From assembly GCA_021292165.1 (NCBI GenBank), contig CM037878.1, positions 5,830,804 to 5,894,803 of the forward strand: a stretch of 64,000 nucleotides of DNA. Reading direction: 5' to 3'. Shown in pieces: positions 20,575-31,985 of the stretch. Source of the stretch: Shinisaurus crocodilurus. Taxonomy: Eukaryota > Chordata > Lepidosauria > Squamata > Shinisauridae. A program made the translations under genes and the position numbers. The first letter of the stretch is position 1. Every line of letters begins with the position of its first letter. The notes beneath the pieces are model-generated. The model worked only from the letters and a program-made list of their open reading frames with translations, ran no database searches and was not told the origin of the DNA.

Positions 20575-20755
20575 ATTCATTGCATTTATATCCTGCCTTC
20601 CCTCCGTGGAGCTCAAGATAAACTCCACCACCACCACCACCACCATTTTAACGCTGCCGGCTGAGAGAACGTAACTGAGCCAGGAAGGTCGCAGAGCGAT
20701 TTGAGCCTGGCTCTTCTTCTGAATCGTAGTCGAGCACTTTGATCCCTACACCAGA
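20575..20755 (-). mobile_element. Degraded Sauria-like SINE
   Basis: TTGCATTTATATCCTGCC on the left, a CCA microsatellite (20626-20645) in the middle, and GCTGAGAGAACGTAACTGAG and AGCGATTTGAGCCTGGCTC on the right, in the order expected for a reverse SINE. Strongly diverged. A hAT-type end CAGAGGTGGGGAACC follows at 20752. Confidence 0.5.
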
Positions 20756-21112
20756 GGTGGGGAACCATTTTCCTTCCGAGGGTGGGGCAGGGGTCGGCGG
20801 TGAAGAGGGCCAAAGTCAGCTGTGGGCAGGGTCGGTACTTTCCCTGCCCCCAACCCCCCAATTCCCCTTCATACCAAAAATTCCTCCCACATGTAGCATT
20901 TAGGCTTGGGGGGGGGAAGGCCCCATTCATACACATGGGCACGTCTTCTGTACAATCCCATGTTGTGCGTGAGGGTGAGGAGGGAAGGCCATGATCCAAC
21001 AGCGCTGCAGTCTGCATCCAGCCCATCGCCATCCCTACGGCTCATGCTGCTTCTCCGTGCATGTTCCTTTGTGTCTGTAGGAGTCGATTTCAAAATCCCA
21101 TCTGGACACGGG

Positions 21113-21768
21113 TGTCAAGGTTCCACCTGTGCCAGGACACCTTGATCAGCTCCTTAAAGATATCTGCCTCTTTAAGAACCCCTCCTGTCTCAGGATGCCA
21201 ATTCTCTGCCTTTTTACCTCCTGTTCCCAGTAACGTGGGATTAGGCCTTAGGCGTGGTGCAAAAGACACTCCAACAACTGAATTTTAACAATAACTGTTT
21301 ACTGTAGTAAATATTGGTAAAGTAGAATCACATTAACTTAAGGTAATTACACAAATAGAGCTGTAAGATTACAAAAAGCAAGTATAAGGGAAATAAAAGG
21401 AAAAATAACGCAAGGTTCTCTAACCTAGCTACACTGTCACCTGTAAGCTTAGTAGAGATTCCTTTCCCCAGCCTTTCTCCTAGCTGTTCTGCAGTTCTTT
21501 AGTGATAGTCAGACTCTCTTCTCTGTCTACTTCACTCTCCAATGTCACTCTCTCCCTCTGCCACCCACTGCAGCTCCAGAGCCACTCTTTATATACACTC
21601 CCCACCCCCAGACCTAGAAGGTTACAATCGTGTGACCTCAAACTGGAGAAATGAAACTTAACTCTATTGGGTGAAAATGAAACTCACAAATGCCCCCCTC
21701 CCATCAGGAGATGTTTGGGCCTACAGGCTTCAACTAACTCAGGCCTGTGTAGGCCTCAATCCTTCACA
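21113..21768 (-). mobile_element. Solo LTR, 656 bp
   Basis: On the minus strand it begins TGTGAAGGATTG and ends GGAACCTTGACA, i.e. TG..CA ends. Flanks ACGGG (21108-21112) and ATGGG (21769-21773) match at 4 of 5 and are a plausible 5-bp target duplication. The minus strand carries a TATA box (GTGTATATAAAGAGTGG, at about 21585-21602). No internal region or second LTR is nearby, so this is a solo LTR left by recombination. Retrovirus-like or Gypsy origin cannot be decided. A fragment lies at 1034-1291. Confidence 0.72.
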
Positions 21769-21773
21769 ATGGG

Positions 21774-23179
21774 CTATATTGTTTTCGAATACAGGGATTG
21801 AGTGTACCATAACATAAACTTATTATTGTGAAGAACAGTTTATGCCAGCCTAATCAATGTTTAAAATAAAACGTTAAAATGTTCTGTTTAATTTATAGTA
21901 AAAGAGGGGCAGGTCGGTGGGCTGCAACGAAAAGGGACAGCTGCAAAATAAACAAGCCAGCATTTTTTTAATGGCCTCCCACTTGTGCATCGATATTACA
22001 AAAATGCCAGAAGTCGGTCGCCAGCAATCCTTTTCCCCAGTGGGAAGCTGAATACTGTAAAAAGCGAAGAAGCATCTTACCACTCAGGGAAGTTATGGGG
22101 CGTGGGGAGAGCCACACGAAACTATATTTGTGCAAAACTCAGACAGTGCTAAAGGGGAAGAGAGGTGTGACGTTTTAAGTGTGGTGGGAGCCGTTTGAAG
22201 AACACACACTCACCGCCCTGAAAACAAAGGCCTCCGTCCGAACTCCTGCTGAGCCAGACGTTCTCCCTAGAGAACTTGAATTACTGTGACGGGATGAAAG
22301 GGGGGCGGGATGAGCCCCCTGGTAAATTTCAGAGGGTGGACCAAAATATTTTTGGGGGTGGGGCGGGAGGGATGAACTCACTCACTCAGGCACCTCCTGG
22401 AACTGGAGCAGCCCATGTTGGCTGCTGCCTTTTGTCCCCATCCACAAATTTCAGTCCCATCCAATTTCAGCCCCGTTCCGTTTTGGCCAGTTTCAGAGAA
22501 TGGGGCCCAGGGGGTACCCCCTTTTGTCACCGGGCAGAGAAATGATGGTGGGTGGGGAGAGATTTCCAGCCAGCTCTTTAAATGCAGCACCAGATTGAGA
22601 ATCGGGGGGGAAGTGGGGGTGGAATCACCTTCTGAGAAGAGGACAAGTAGGAAAATGTGACCCTAAGCAAGAGGCGATGGATAACACAATCGCCCGGCAC
22701 ATTTAACTCGGGAAGAATGTAATTACGCCAGCGGGCTCCTAGCCAAGGCTTTGAGGTTAACAACCTTACTCTTTGCCGGGGCAGTCGGAGAGCGCTGTAT
22801 CCTTTCATGTCTGAAACAGGCCAGGGCCTTCGCTTTAATGTGTGCTCTGAAACAATCGCATCATGTGCCTTTTCCAGCGGCTCACCTCACTCCGCCATCC
22901 CAGTGTCAGCCTGGCATGGACACAAAAGGAAAACACACGATCCTTGGCTAGAGAGTCATTAAGGAGAGAAGGACCCTGGAGCAGCCTGTCTGTTCGGATA
23001 TCCGTCATGCGGGCGGGACTCCACTGCCCTTAAACCATCTATCTCTTCCTGAGGAGTGAAGGGCAGTTTTCACGGCTGTGTCATGAATGCACAAAATAGC
23101 TCACTGGTCGGTGCTGCTCCTTCCTCAAACCTTCCACCACTGTATTGTACGGCTGTGTGTAGTACAGGCCAACACTCCT
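21774..23179. other. Unique-looking sequence, no gene
   Basis: No repeat or gene recognised. 22680-22960 (GATGGATAACACAATCGCCC, GTAATTACGCCAGCGGG, TCTGAAACAATCGCATCATG) is repeat-free, has balanced composition and looks like candidate conserved non-coding sequence; this is an impression only. 22280-22560 is G-rich. Confidence 0.35.
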
Positions 23180-24018
23180 GCAGAATGAAATTTAATAGGG
23201 ATAATGCCAAGTGCTGCACCTAGGAAAAAAGAAACCAAATGCACAGTTACAAAGAGAGCTCCAGCTATTGGGCGGTATAGAAAATGAATAAATAAATGGG
23301 GGGGGGGATACTCGGCTCAACAATACTACAAGCGAGAAGGAACTTGCAATTGTTGTAGGTCACAAGCTGAATATGAACCAGCAATGTGATGTGGCTGCAA
23401 AAAAAAAAGGCAAATGCTATTTTGGACTGCATTAATAGAAGTATAGCTTTCAAATTGTGGGAAGTACAGTACTAGTTCCCCTCTACTCAGCACTGGTTAG
23501 GCCTCATCGTGAGTACTACATCCAGTTCTGAGCACCATACTTTAAGAAGGATGCAGACAAACTGGAAAGGGTTCAGAGGAGGGCAACAAAGATTACCATG
23601 GGACTGGAAACAAAGCCCTGTGAGGAGAGACTGAAGGAACTGGGCATGTTTAGCCTTCAGAAGAGAAAACTGAGGGGAGATACAATACGTTCTTCAAGTA
23701 CTTGAAAGGTGGTCACAGAGAGGAGGGCCAGGATCTCTTCTCGACCATTCCAGAGTGCATGACATGGAATAATGGGCTCAAATTACAGGAAGCCAGATTC
23801 CGGCTGAACATCAGGAAAAACTTCTTGACTGTTAGAGCAATACACCAATGGAACCAATGACCTAGGGAGGTGGTGGATTCTCCCACACTGGAGGCATTCA
23901 AGGTGCGGCTGGACAGCCACCTGTCAGGGATGCTTTGATGTGGATTCCTGCATTGAGCAGGGGATTGGACTCTATGGCCTTATAGGCCCCTTCCAACTCT
24001 ACTGTTCCATGATTCTGT
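23180..24018 (+). mobile_element. CR1 LINE, 5'-truncated, frames broken
   Basis: Starts near AATGAAATTTAATAGGGATA, continues GTCACAAGCTGAATATGAAC, GTTAGGCCTCATCGTGAGTA, GGAGAGACTGAAGGAACTGG and ends GGATTGGACTCTATGGCC with TCCATGATTCTGT. Frameshifts break the coding part into short pieces, so it is older than the CR1 copy at 9581-10345. At 23252-23304 it has taken up a 50-bp SINE/L2 tail (GCTATTGGGCGGTATAGAAA, then AATAAATAAA and a G run). Confidence 0.9.
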
Positions 24019-24339
24019 AACATCTCAGATACCACCCAACTTGCCATACATCGCTGACTTCAGCACTGCCATGTGCACATAAGAATTGTACCACGTCTAC
24101 AGGGAATGAAGTTCAGTATTGATTCAGGTATGGAAAATAAATAACAGTAGCCCCACTCTGAAGCAGCAGCAGCAGAGCATTGCTTTGGCAGTGCAAGGAA
24201 GCCATAGATGGGCCTTCTCTTGGACTGCATAGTATGACAGCAGAATGGACGCTGCTATTTATTTAATTTGGGGATTTTGTTAAATCCATCCCATCTGTGT
24301 TTCATGGAGTCAGGCATCTTTCCTTCTGTTCTCTGCTCA

Positions 24340-24659
24340 TTGACAGAATTGATTTTTTCTCAATTTCTCAAACTTGTGTTTGCATTGGAAACTGCACTCA
24401 CACAAATGTGCACTTCTGAAAAGATGCATTTGCGCAAATTTCCCAAAAATGAGCATTTGCGCACTTTAGCCTAGGGGGGAAATGTGCATTTTCAGTTGGT
24501 GTTTTTAATTTTTTGGGGGTATTTTTTTGTACTTTTGTATGGCTAAATATGTGTACAATTCCAGAAAGTAAAAAAGCTGGTCTGCTGCAGAATCCACAGG
24601 TCAGATTAATAGAAATCCGAAAGAATTTGAATCCATTGCAGATTTCTCCTGCATCCCTA
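24340..24659. mobile_element. Probable right part of a hAT-like element
   Basis: Contains ACAAATGTGCACTTCTG, GATGCATTTGCGCAAATTTC and GAGCATTTGCGCAC words like those in 10429-10893, and ends TCTCCTGCATCCCTA. No left end or target duplication found. Confidence 0.4.
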
Positions 24660-24785
24660 AAATTAATTAATTAATTAATATTTATATACTGCTGTATTTG
24701 CTAAAGAGCCAGCAAAGCCATGTACAACAACTGAAAACAATGAAACCTAAAAACAGAAGAACATTAAAAACAGTAAAATCTTTAA

Positions 24786-25124
24786 GGGCTCAATCCTATC
24801 TGTGTTTAGACTGAAAAAACGCCTATACAGTCATGCCTTGGATTGCGAGCATAATTCGTTCTGGAAACGTGCTTGTAATCCAAAACACTCTTATATCAAA
24901 ACGAAATCCCCCCAAAAAAAATTTGTACAGAGATTTCTAATTTAAGCCGTACTACAGTACTTGTATTGCAAGACGTCGCTTGTATATCAAGTAAAAAAAA
25001 AATTAAATAAATATTTAAAAATTTGCTTGTCTTGCAAAACGCTCTCAAACCAACTTACTTGCAATCCAAGGTATTACTGTACTTGTAGGACTTCTTTCTG
25101 TGTAAACATGCACAGGATTGTACC
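24786..25124. mobile_element. TTAA-type MITE holding a Tigger-like element
   Basis: Left end GGGCTCAATCCTATCTGTG after TTAA (24782-24785); right end GCACAGGATTGTACC before CTAA (25125-25128). Matches the ends of 41948-42056. The core is replaced by 24828-25079. Confidence 0.6.
24828..25079 (-). mobile_element. Tigger/pogo-like short DNA element, copy 2 (252 bp)
   Basis: Ends CAGTCATGCCTTGGATTGCG and GCAATCCAAGGTATTACTG, inverted, with TA on both sides (24826-24827, 25080-25081). Reverse complement of copy 1 at 3050-3298. The best-preserved copy; no open frame. Confidence 0.78.
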
Positions 25125-25270
25125 CTAAAACAACATATTTTAAAAAGCTGAATTGGAAAGATGCATCTTCACAGCCTTTCTAAAGGCCGAGAAAGTGGGG
25201 CCCAATCGTAGTTCTTAAGGGATTCCAGAGTTTGGGGGCAATACAGGAGAAAGCCCTTTCATGCATGCCT

Positions 25271-27588
25271 GACAAATGGCACTCTGCAGGTAGTGGTGGG
25301 AATTCTGTAATCACAGTATTAAACCACCAGTGAAGGTGGTGCTTCACAGCCAAATTAGAGGCCCATCCCTATCTTGGTCTAAGGTGCAATTTGGCCAAGT
25401 ATCTCCAACTTTGACATCTCACTGAGGCCTGGTGATGCAGAAGGAATTGCTTCAGATGTAAGAGCTCACCGTGGAGCCTGATGGTCATGGCAGTGGAGTG
25501 GCTGGCAAATGGTCTCATGAGGCCAGGCAGAAGCTGACCTCCGGCCTTTGGTTTGAGCTCCTCACCCAAAGCGCACTGGGCTCTTCCTGCAAAGCCAGAG
25601 CTGGGGCCAATTCCACTTACATACCAGCTTAAAACGAGGAGAACAGAGCACTCTCCTTTTGCATAACATGTGCATATGCTAATTTATATGTATAGATGCA
25701 CATTTAGAAAGAATAACTCTAACTTAAATAGAAATACAGTACATCTCACGCTGGTGGGGAAACCTATGCCTGGGAGATCTGTGCGCCTGGTGCGCAGTCT
25801 TTTGTCCCGATGCGCACTGTGGGTGGAGAACGTCAAGGCCCTTCTTACGGCTCTTTCTCTTTGAACTGGACTTCGACTGGACAGTCCTTCAAATAGAGGA
25901 CACCTTCAAATAGAGAGCTGTCCATTGACAGCTCTTCAAACGGAGGACTGCCCTCTGTAAAGTGGGCCACCTGGCCACCTTATACCATGGTTCAGAGGGC
26001 AGTCAATACAGATATTATCATCCATTGCTCTGTGGAGAGTAAGGGGATCGTGTGATGCGTGCGCACACCCACACACATGCACCCTCCTCCAGGTGACCAT
26101 CTAGGACATGATAAGACCTTCTCCTCCTCTCTTTATTTGTGGGACTAACCCAGCAACCACCATCAGCAGGCCAATGGGCAGGCAATCCATGCTTTATGGT
26201 AGCCTCCATGGTTTCCAGTCTGTCAAGGAAGAAGAGATCCCTTCATGCCTCATCTGTTGTTATAACCCATTTCTCCTGCTAAAGCATGGGCAGTGGTCAT
26301 TACTCTTCATTAGTCAACCTCTGGCAAGAGCAGTTTTCTCAGAGATCCATGCTCTGTCAGCGGCACCAGCCCTGTAATGCATTGTTGGTCATCTACGGTT
26401 TTCCAAAATGGGTGAATATGTGGGGCGTGTTGCACAAACCGTGACATGTAAGGTAGATCCATGGGTTGGGGTCGATAACAGAGTGGACGAAAGGAAATGC
26501 TTCTTCTGAATAAGTAACTTCTAGAACTCATTACTTCAACATATGGTGTTAGATGCCAACTTAAATGGGTGCTGTTGGTTGTTGTTTTTAAGGATTAGAT
26601 AAACTTATAAAAGTAGTCTACAATATAGAACCAAAAAAATAATATCATAAAGCAACACTTAAACTAGTATTGTGCCAAAAATTTCTCCCACATTCTTTGC
26701 AACCGCTCCCATTCAATTTGGTAGAAAAGAAATTGCTTTCAAAAAGAAATTCAGTGGTGAAGATAATTTCGGAGAAATTCTCATGGGTTGGGGTTTGGGG
26801 GTCTTGTGCTTAGCTTACTTAGGAGGCGGCCGAGGAGTGTGCACGGGTGTCCCATTTTTCATTGTACGGGCACCTCTCTGGCAGCCTGCCACCTCCTCAG
26901 CTCCCCACATGACAATTCAAGCCCAGGGGGAAACATCATGAGGTCATTCCTCCCAGAGGGCTATTTCAGATCAGGAAGCACGGGCAGCCTGGGCGGCTGC
27001 AGAGCAACGAGGAGATGCGTAGCAGTAGCAAGAAGAAAACACACAAACAGCATCTTCGGCCACCTTGCAGTGATCAGGTAAGCTCAAAGACACCCCAAAA
27101 ATAAATTCTAAAACACCCTGAGAATGAGGCAGAAATTTGGAAGCCTCTTTCATGGGGGAAGAAAACTTTCTGGAAATTGGAGGGCAGATTTTGGCTTAGC
27201 ACAAGATCCACCTCTGTCCACTGGAGCTGGACACAACACTGCCCCCCGCGCAACTTAAATTGTGGTGGATAAAAAATGGCAGCCCGCCTGCCAACATGGC
27301 TGATGCTGTTTCAGCCGCCAAAAACCAAAAATCCGTAAAAACTAACTAACTAACTAACTAAATAAATAAATAAATAAATAAATAAAAGAGTGAAGCTGTG
27401 GTGCATCCCCTGCAGATGGTAAGCCCTGTGAGACACTGTTGAGAATTTCTCCCCCACCGGAAAAAAAATGGTGACGTTGTCCTTCCACCCCATTTCTCTG
27501 CCTACAAACGGTGGAGAATTTGGAGAGGCCATCTGCGCACAGCTGTGATTGAAACTAAAAAGGAAAGGAAAGAAAGTAATACAACTAA
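25271..27588. other. No gene recognised
   Basis: 2.3 kb without a recognised gene. 25860-25990 has repeated AGTCCTTCAAATAGAGGAC / AGCTCTTCAAACGGAGGAC words that also appear at 52258-52310, so part of this is an unnamed repeat. Simple TAAC/AAAT repeats lie at 27340-27387. Confidence 0.4.
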
Positions 27589-27989
27589 GGGAACAATCCT
27601 ATCAGGCCCCTAGACATTGTCTGGGCTGGGGGATAGCATAGGATATTTCAGATTCCTGGCTTCGAGGTCAGAGATGGTGCTCTGAGCCCAGAGCTGGGAA
27701 TCAGAGCTCTGATCCCCCACCCCTCGCAGCTGGTGTGGAAAGAACCGCGCTGGCTGTGCTCCAAGGTCAGGAAAGTGACCTCGGAGAGGGGTAAAGGGGG
27801 GCATTTGGGGGAGCAGGGAGGGACTGGGGAAGACAGGATACGAGGTATCCCGGGGTCTCTCCAGACTCCTCCCCTCCCCTCCAAAAACGCCCCAGCTAGA
27901 CATCCAAAAATGGCAAATATTGCCTCCGCTGCTCCTCCTGCCCTGCCCTGCTTTGGATGCCAGTAAGACTCTGAGTTCAGGATTGCACC
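27589..27989. mobile_element. Possible TTAA-type element, 401 bp
   Basis: Ends GGGAACAATCCTATC and CAGGATTGCACC, with CTAA on both sides (27585-27588, 27990-27993). Same terminal words as 41948-42056 but with a longer G/C-rich core. Confidence 0.45.
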
Positions 27990-27993
27990 CTAA

Positions 27994-28713
27994 ATAAATA
28001 AAATAGTATAGCAGCAAGAAGCCTCCAGATGCTTTAACTCCTGCAAGCATGAGAAATATCTTTGCCTGCCTCTAGATTCGATGACAGAGAGGACAGCCCT
28101 GTTTTCTGCGGATGCTAATCTAGCATGCACACGAGATGGTACTTTGAGCAAGATTTCAGTGGCTGTCTCAAAGCAGGAAGATGGGCCTTGAGATCATCAA
28201 GACCTGTAGCAACCTTCCCCAACCTGTTACCCTCCAGACGTTTTGGATTTCAGCTCCCATCAGCTCCAGCCAACATGGTGTTAGAAAAGTGGACATGGTG
28301 TATTTACAAAATGTAAGAATAAAGTTCCATCATACACATGTAATCAACAAAGTTGTATATACATAGCACACATTGTTAGATGTATTAATCTCTCTGTTCT
28401 CCTAACCTTGCCCATCTGCCAGGTGCTATTTTAGCCAGAGAACCTTGAAGAGTTCTGTCGCTTCTTTGCTTAGTTGTATGTCTGGTGCCGCCATATCTTC
28501 TCCTTGGCTAGGGTCTTATCCCTGAAGTGTATTCTCAAGTGCCAACTCCAGATGTACAAATGAAAAGGGAGTTTCTTCGATTGATAAGGGGTACCAAGAG
28601 TAGCAGATTCATGAGACACTTGATATCTCGAGCGCCGTAAAGGTCATGAGAAGCATCAACCTAGCCAAGGGAGGAAAGGCCAGATGGCCTTCTACGCAAC
28701 TAAAGACTGATAC
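27994..28713. other. No gene; may include the 5' part of an LTR
   Basis: A half hAT-like end (CTTCCCCAACCTGTTACCCT, 28213-28232) is present. From about 28373 (TGTTAGATGTATTAATCTC) the sequence may belong to the LTR-like block that follows, but I could not fix its boundary. Confidence 0.35.
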
Positions 28714-29345
28714 TTACTATGTTCAAAGAAAAGTCTCTGATTGGTTGTTACTATGTTCAAAGAAATGTCTCTGATTGGTTGTTGCCATGTTCAAATGAAT
28801 GTACGTGATTGGTTAGCATGATTAAGTGAATGCATTTGATTTGCTGAAAATGAATGAACCAATGAGTGTAAGGTATAAGAAGACCTGCATGTTCCCTTTC
28901 CCTTTTGTTCAGCCTCTGATCCTGGCACGAGCCACAAGGCTGAGCCTTTTTGCAAAAATAAAACTTTGAAAAACTCATCTCTGGTGGCTGCTTCTCTCTT
29001 CTTTGAGTATTAGCGATGCATCCAAGGTTGGGTCGCACCCCCAACCCGATTCTCCGCGGGGGCGCCAGCCCGACCCGATAAGTCGATCGGACTTATCCAG
29101 CCCCGTCCGTCATTTCCGAGACCGGAAATGACGCGATGGGACCCTGCGCAGGTGCAGAACGCACCACAGGGGTCCAGCACGCCTGCACAGGGTTCCGTCA
29201 TGTCATTTCCGGTCCCGACGCAACCGAAGAAAAAGGTAAGGCCTCGCCGGGCGTGAGCGGGGCCAATTTCGGCCTCGTTTTGCCCGGTGAGGCTCGATTT
29301 TACATCGCTATTGAGTATTGACTCTCTGAGAAGGGAAATTGAGCA
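28714..29345 (+). mobile_element. LTR-like block with CCAAT tandem repeats
   Basis: Three tandem 34-bp units (from 28714, 28748 and 28782) each contain TGATTGGTT, an inverted CCAAT box. They are followed by a TATA-like GGTATAAGAAGACC (about 28870) and a polyadenylation signal AATAAAAC (28957). This is the usual U3/R layout of a retroviral-type LTR. The block is interrupted at 29011-29310 by GC-rich hAT copy B and resumes with TTGAGTATTGACTCTCTGAG. The outer ends and target duplication are not identified, and no viral genes are present. Confidence 0.55.
29011..29310 (-). mobile_element. GC-rich hAT-like element, copy B (300 bp)
   Basis: Ends TAGCGATGCATCC and TTACATCGCTA are inverted, with a perfect 8-bp duplication TTGAGTAT (29003-29010, 29311-29318). 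The core holds GACCGGAAATGACGCGATGG, CCCTGCGCAGGTGCAGAACG and GCCAATTTCGGCCTCG, shared with copies A and C. The clean target duplication establishes this family as a DNA transposon. Confidence 0.85.
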
Positions 29346-30204
29346 TATTTTTGCAACAATGGCCAATGGTCAGTAATGCTGGGAGGATACCAGCTTGAAG
29401 AAGACTGACCATGTAGGGATTTCAAAACCATCACCTTGAACAGGGCCCGAGAAAGAAACTAACTGGTAACAAGTGCTGTCATTTCAAAATAGGTGTGATC
29501 TGCTTGTGACCGCTTACGCCATCAATAATCGGGCAGCATGTCCCGCACTAGCTGAAGCTTCCAGATCATCTTCAAGGGCACATTACAAACCTTCTAAGTT
29601 ATTAAGAGCTGCCACCAGGGGCAAATGGGGGAAACCTTGAACCAAAATCCTGCTGCCAGACACTGCAAAAACCCGAAACACGCACTTGATAATACACCTT
29701 GTTTCTTCAACTGGGAAGTGGTGGCTGATTTCTGACCAAACACAAGAGAGGGGCTGTTTTCTTTTTCACTCCCCACATGGCCCAGACTGTTCGGTTACAT
29801 GCTACGACATCGGATTAGGAGGGTGGGAGTTTAGGACAAGCCAAGGGCTAGCCAGTGAAGACTGGGGGGCTTAGCTGGATTTCTACCTACTCTTAAGTAG
29901 TATACTGGAGGAAACCCTGCTCATCCCAGCTAAGGGGGATTAAGCAGGAGCAGGTGGTGGCAGTCACTACTGACTGGTTAACAAGACATAGCCCCAGATC
30001 ATCACAAGGTGTGGGAAAAGCTTTGATGATTCTTAAAGCTGCGGAGAGGAAAGGCCAAGAAGAAAGAGGAAAAGCCAGGGGTACTTCCAAAGAGAGGGGC
30101 CCACGTGGACAGGGGCAAGGGAGCCGTGTGAACGAGCCCACAGAGGCAGTGAGCCGGAACGAAGCCCGCCCGGAGAGGCGGAATCTGCTCCTACCTACTG
30201 AATC
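29319..30204. other. No gene recognised
   Basis: About 0.9 kb without a recognised repeat or gene beyond the tail of the LTR-like block. GGCCAATGG at 29361 may be a remnant CCAAT motif. Confidence 0.35.
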
Positions 30205-30545
30205 AAGTTAAGCAGCCAACTCGAACTAACCAGCCAAGCCTTTTGCAGGTCTCTAGTTACTTCTTGTAAAATGTTAAAAATACCTGCTAATGTAACTTTA
30301 ACAAGCAGGTAGGAAATGTCATCTCCTTGGTGGCAGCGATGACACTGATTGAGGCAGACAAACCGCGGGTGGCTAGAAAAATTGCCTTCCTGATTCACAG
30401 ACCAGCACTCATCACTTTTATTGCATGTCATACCTACTACCTGAATCTCTTCCATGTTGCGCCGGCCCCGGGTCCATGTGATTCATATGCATGTTCCCCT
30501 GGGGGGGGGGGGGGGAATGTTTCTGAAATTGTTCTAAGTTGTTAA
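30205..30545 (+). repeat. Unnamed dispersed repeat, copy 1
   Basis: Aligns in order with 37255-37590: AACCAGCCAAGCC, TTGCAGGTCTCTAGTTA, AATACCTGCT, AGCAGGTAGGAAATGTCATC, TCCTTGGTGGC, GGCAGACAAACCGC, TTCATATGCATGTTCCCCTG. The AATACCTGCT/AGCAGGTA pair can fold into a hairpin. Family unknown. Confidence 0.65.
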
Positions 30546-31605
30546 TTTTTCTGGAAATGCCCCCCCCCCTTTGAAAGTTGCTGGTGTGTGTGTGTGTGTG
30601 TGTGTGATGTTTGCACCATTTGGGGGCAATGTTTCCTGTTCGCATGAGCTGCCTTGACTCTCTCATCCCACGCTGGCCAGGCATGATTGGTGTTTCAGCC
30701 AAACGCATCTCGAGGGCGCACCAGCTTCGGGAAAGCTGATCTAAAAGTTATTCAGGGGAAATTTCCACTCCTCTAAAGCTGCTATTTTTGACCCAGTTAA
30801 CTGAAACTGGGGAATATTTGGCACAGCCAAATATGGCACAGGGACGGTCAAAAATACTATCTTATTTATTTTTGCGGTTATATTCTGACTTGTGCACCGG
30901 AGGCCTTTCAGTCGGAGGAAATTAAGAGCAAAGGCAGTCAGGGGGAAGCAGTGCCGGAGTGGAACAGACCAGCCCGATGGGACGGAACACCAGGAACATG
31001 TCTCAGACTGTAGAAGGCAGGCAGGCAGGCACCTCGATTCAGGGAGGAAAGCCAGCGGAGGCCAACAGGAGGATGCGCAAGCGTTGACCAGGAGCAGTCT
31101 AGACTCTGCAGGGTTTGGGTCCAAATTCCATTTGTTTGGAACACTATTTCTGTGTGGAAGGAAGGAAGGAAGGAAGGAAGGGTCATAGATTACTCCAGTT
31201 GAGAGATAAGCAGTAGTTGTTGATACAGTCCAAGGTTTGGAAGCCAAAATATCCATTCCGAAATCAAAGGAAACACAAACCAATACAGGAGCGCACGCCG
31301 AAGAGTAGTCTAAAGTCGATCTGGGGTCAAAATGCACGAGTCTAGGTCCAGGAGCTGGCAGGAGCGTCTTTGCTACGGCTGATCTGCAACAACAATCGCT
31401 TCCGGCCTCTGAAGTGTGTTTGGGGCCTGTCTTTTAAGCCAGGGCTGATGGGCAAGGCAGCACAGCCGGGCCCAGGCTGCAGGTGACACCTGCCTGGCCC
31501 CTCCCCAAGCACCCGCGGGCTCCGTTGCACTCTGTCTTCCTCCTCCACCCCAAACGGGGGCACAAAAGGAAAGAAGGAAGAAAGAATTGTGCGCTATGAT
31601 TCTCT
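30546..31605. other. No gene; simple repeats
   Basis: (TG)n at 30583-30605 and (GGAA)n at 31157-31180. A 198-codon minus-strand frame (30741-31337) runs through the GGAA tract and has no recognised domain. Confidence 0.4.
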
Positions 31606-31613
31606 GTCTAGAG

Positions 31614-31748
31614 CAGTGTTCTCCAACCTTGGGTCCCCAGATGTTTTTGGCCTACAACTCCCAGCATGCCCCAGCCAGCGTAGCTGGCTGGGGCATGCTG
31701 GGAGTTGTAGGCCAAAAACATCTGGGGACCCAAGGTTGGAGAACACTG
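31614..31748. mobile_element. Foldback hAT-type MITE, 135 bp
   Basis: Nearly perfect palindrome: CAGTGTTCTCCAACCTTGGG on the left and its inverse on the right, with CCAGCCAGC/GCTGGCTGG at the centre. Flanks GTCTAGAG and CTCTAGAA share the six inner bases TCTAGA, the target preference known for some hAT groups. No coding capacity. Confidence 0.88.
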
Positions 31749-31985
31749 CTCTAGAAATATGCTTTATCCAGGCTCCTATGCGTTATGAGCCTTATCCAGA
31801 ATGGACTGCAGAATGTCAACACTCTTCCCCTTCGTGACAGAACTCAACAGGAGAAGCTGCACCTGTGGAACTTCTGCCAGCCTCCGAGCACTTCAGGGAA
31901 CAAATGCCCTTCCCAGGATGGCACGCGGCCTTTGGGGCACCCAGCTAGCCAGGCTTTCTGGCCCCTGGGCTTGTTGTCAGAACAC

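Larger units (their letters stand above)
24665..25270 (-). mobile_element. L2-like LINE 3' end with nested DNA elements
   Basis: AATATTTATATACTGCTGTA and CCATGTACAACAACTG form the 3' end on the left; the right part (25129-25270) reads GATGCATCTTCACAGCC, AAAGGCCGAGAAAGTGGG and GGGGCAATACAGGAGAAAGC. It is split by a TTAA-type MITE (24786-25124), which in turn holds a Tigger-like element (24828-25079). This gives a clear order: L2 first, then MITE, then Tigger. Confidence 0.65.
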
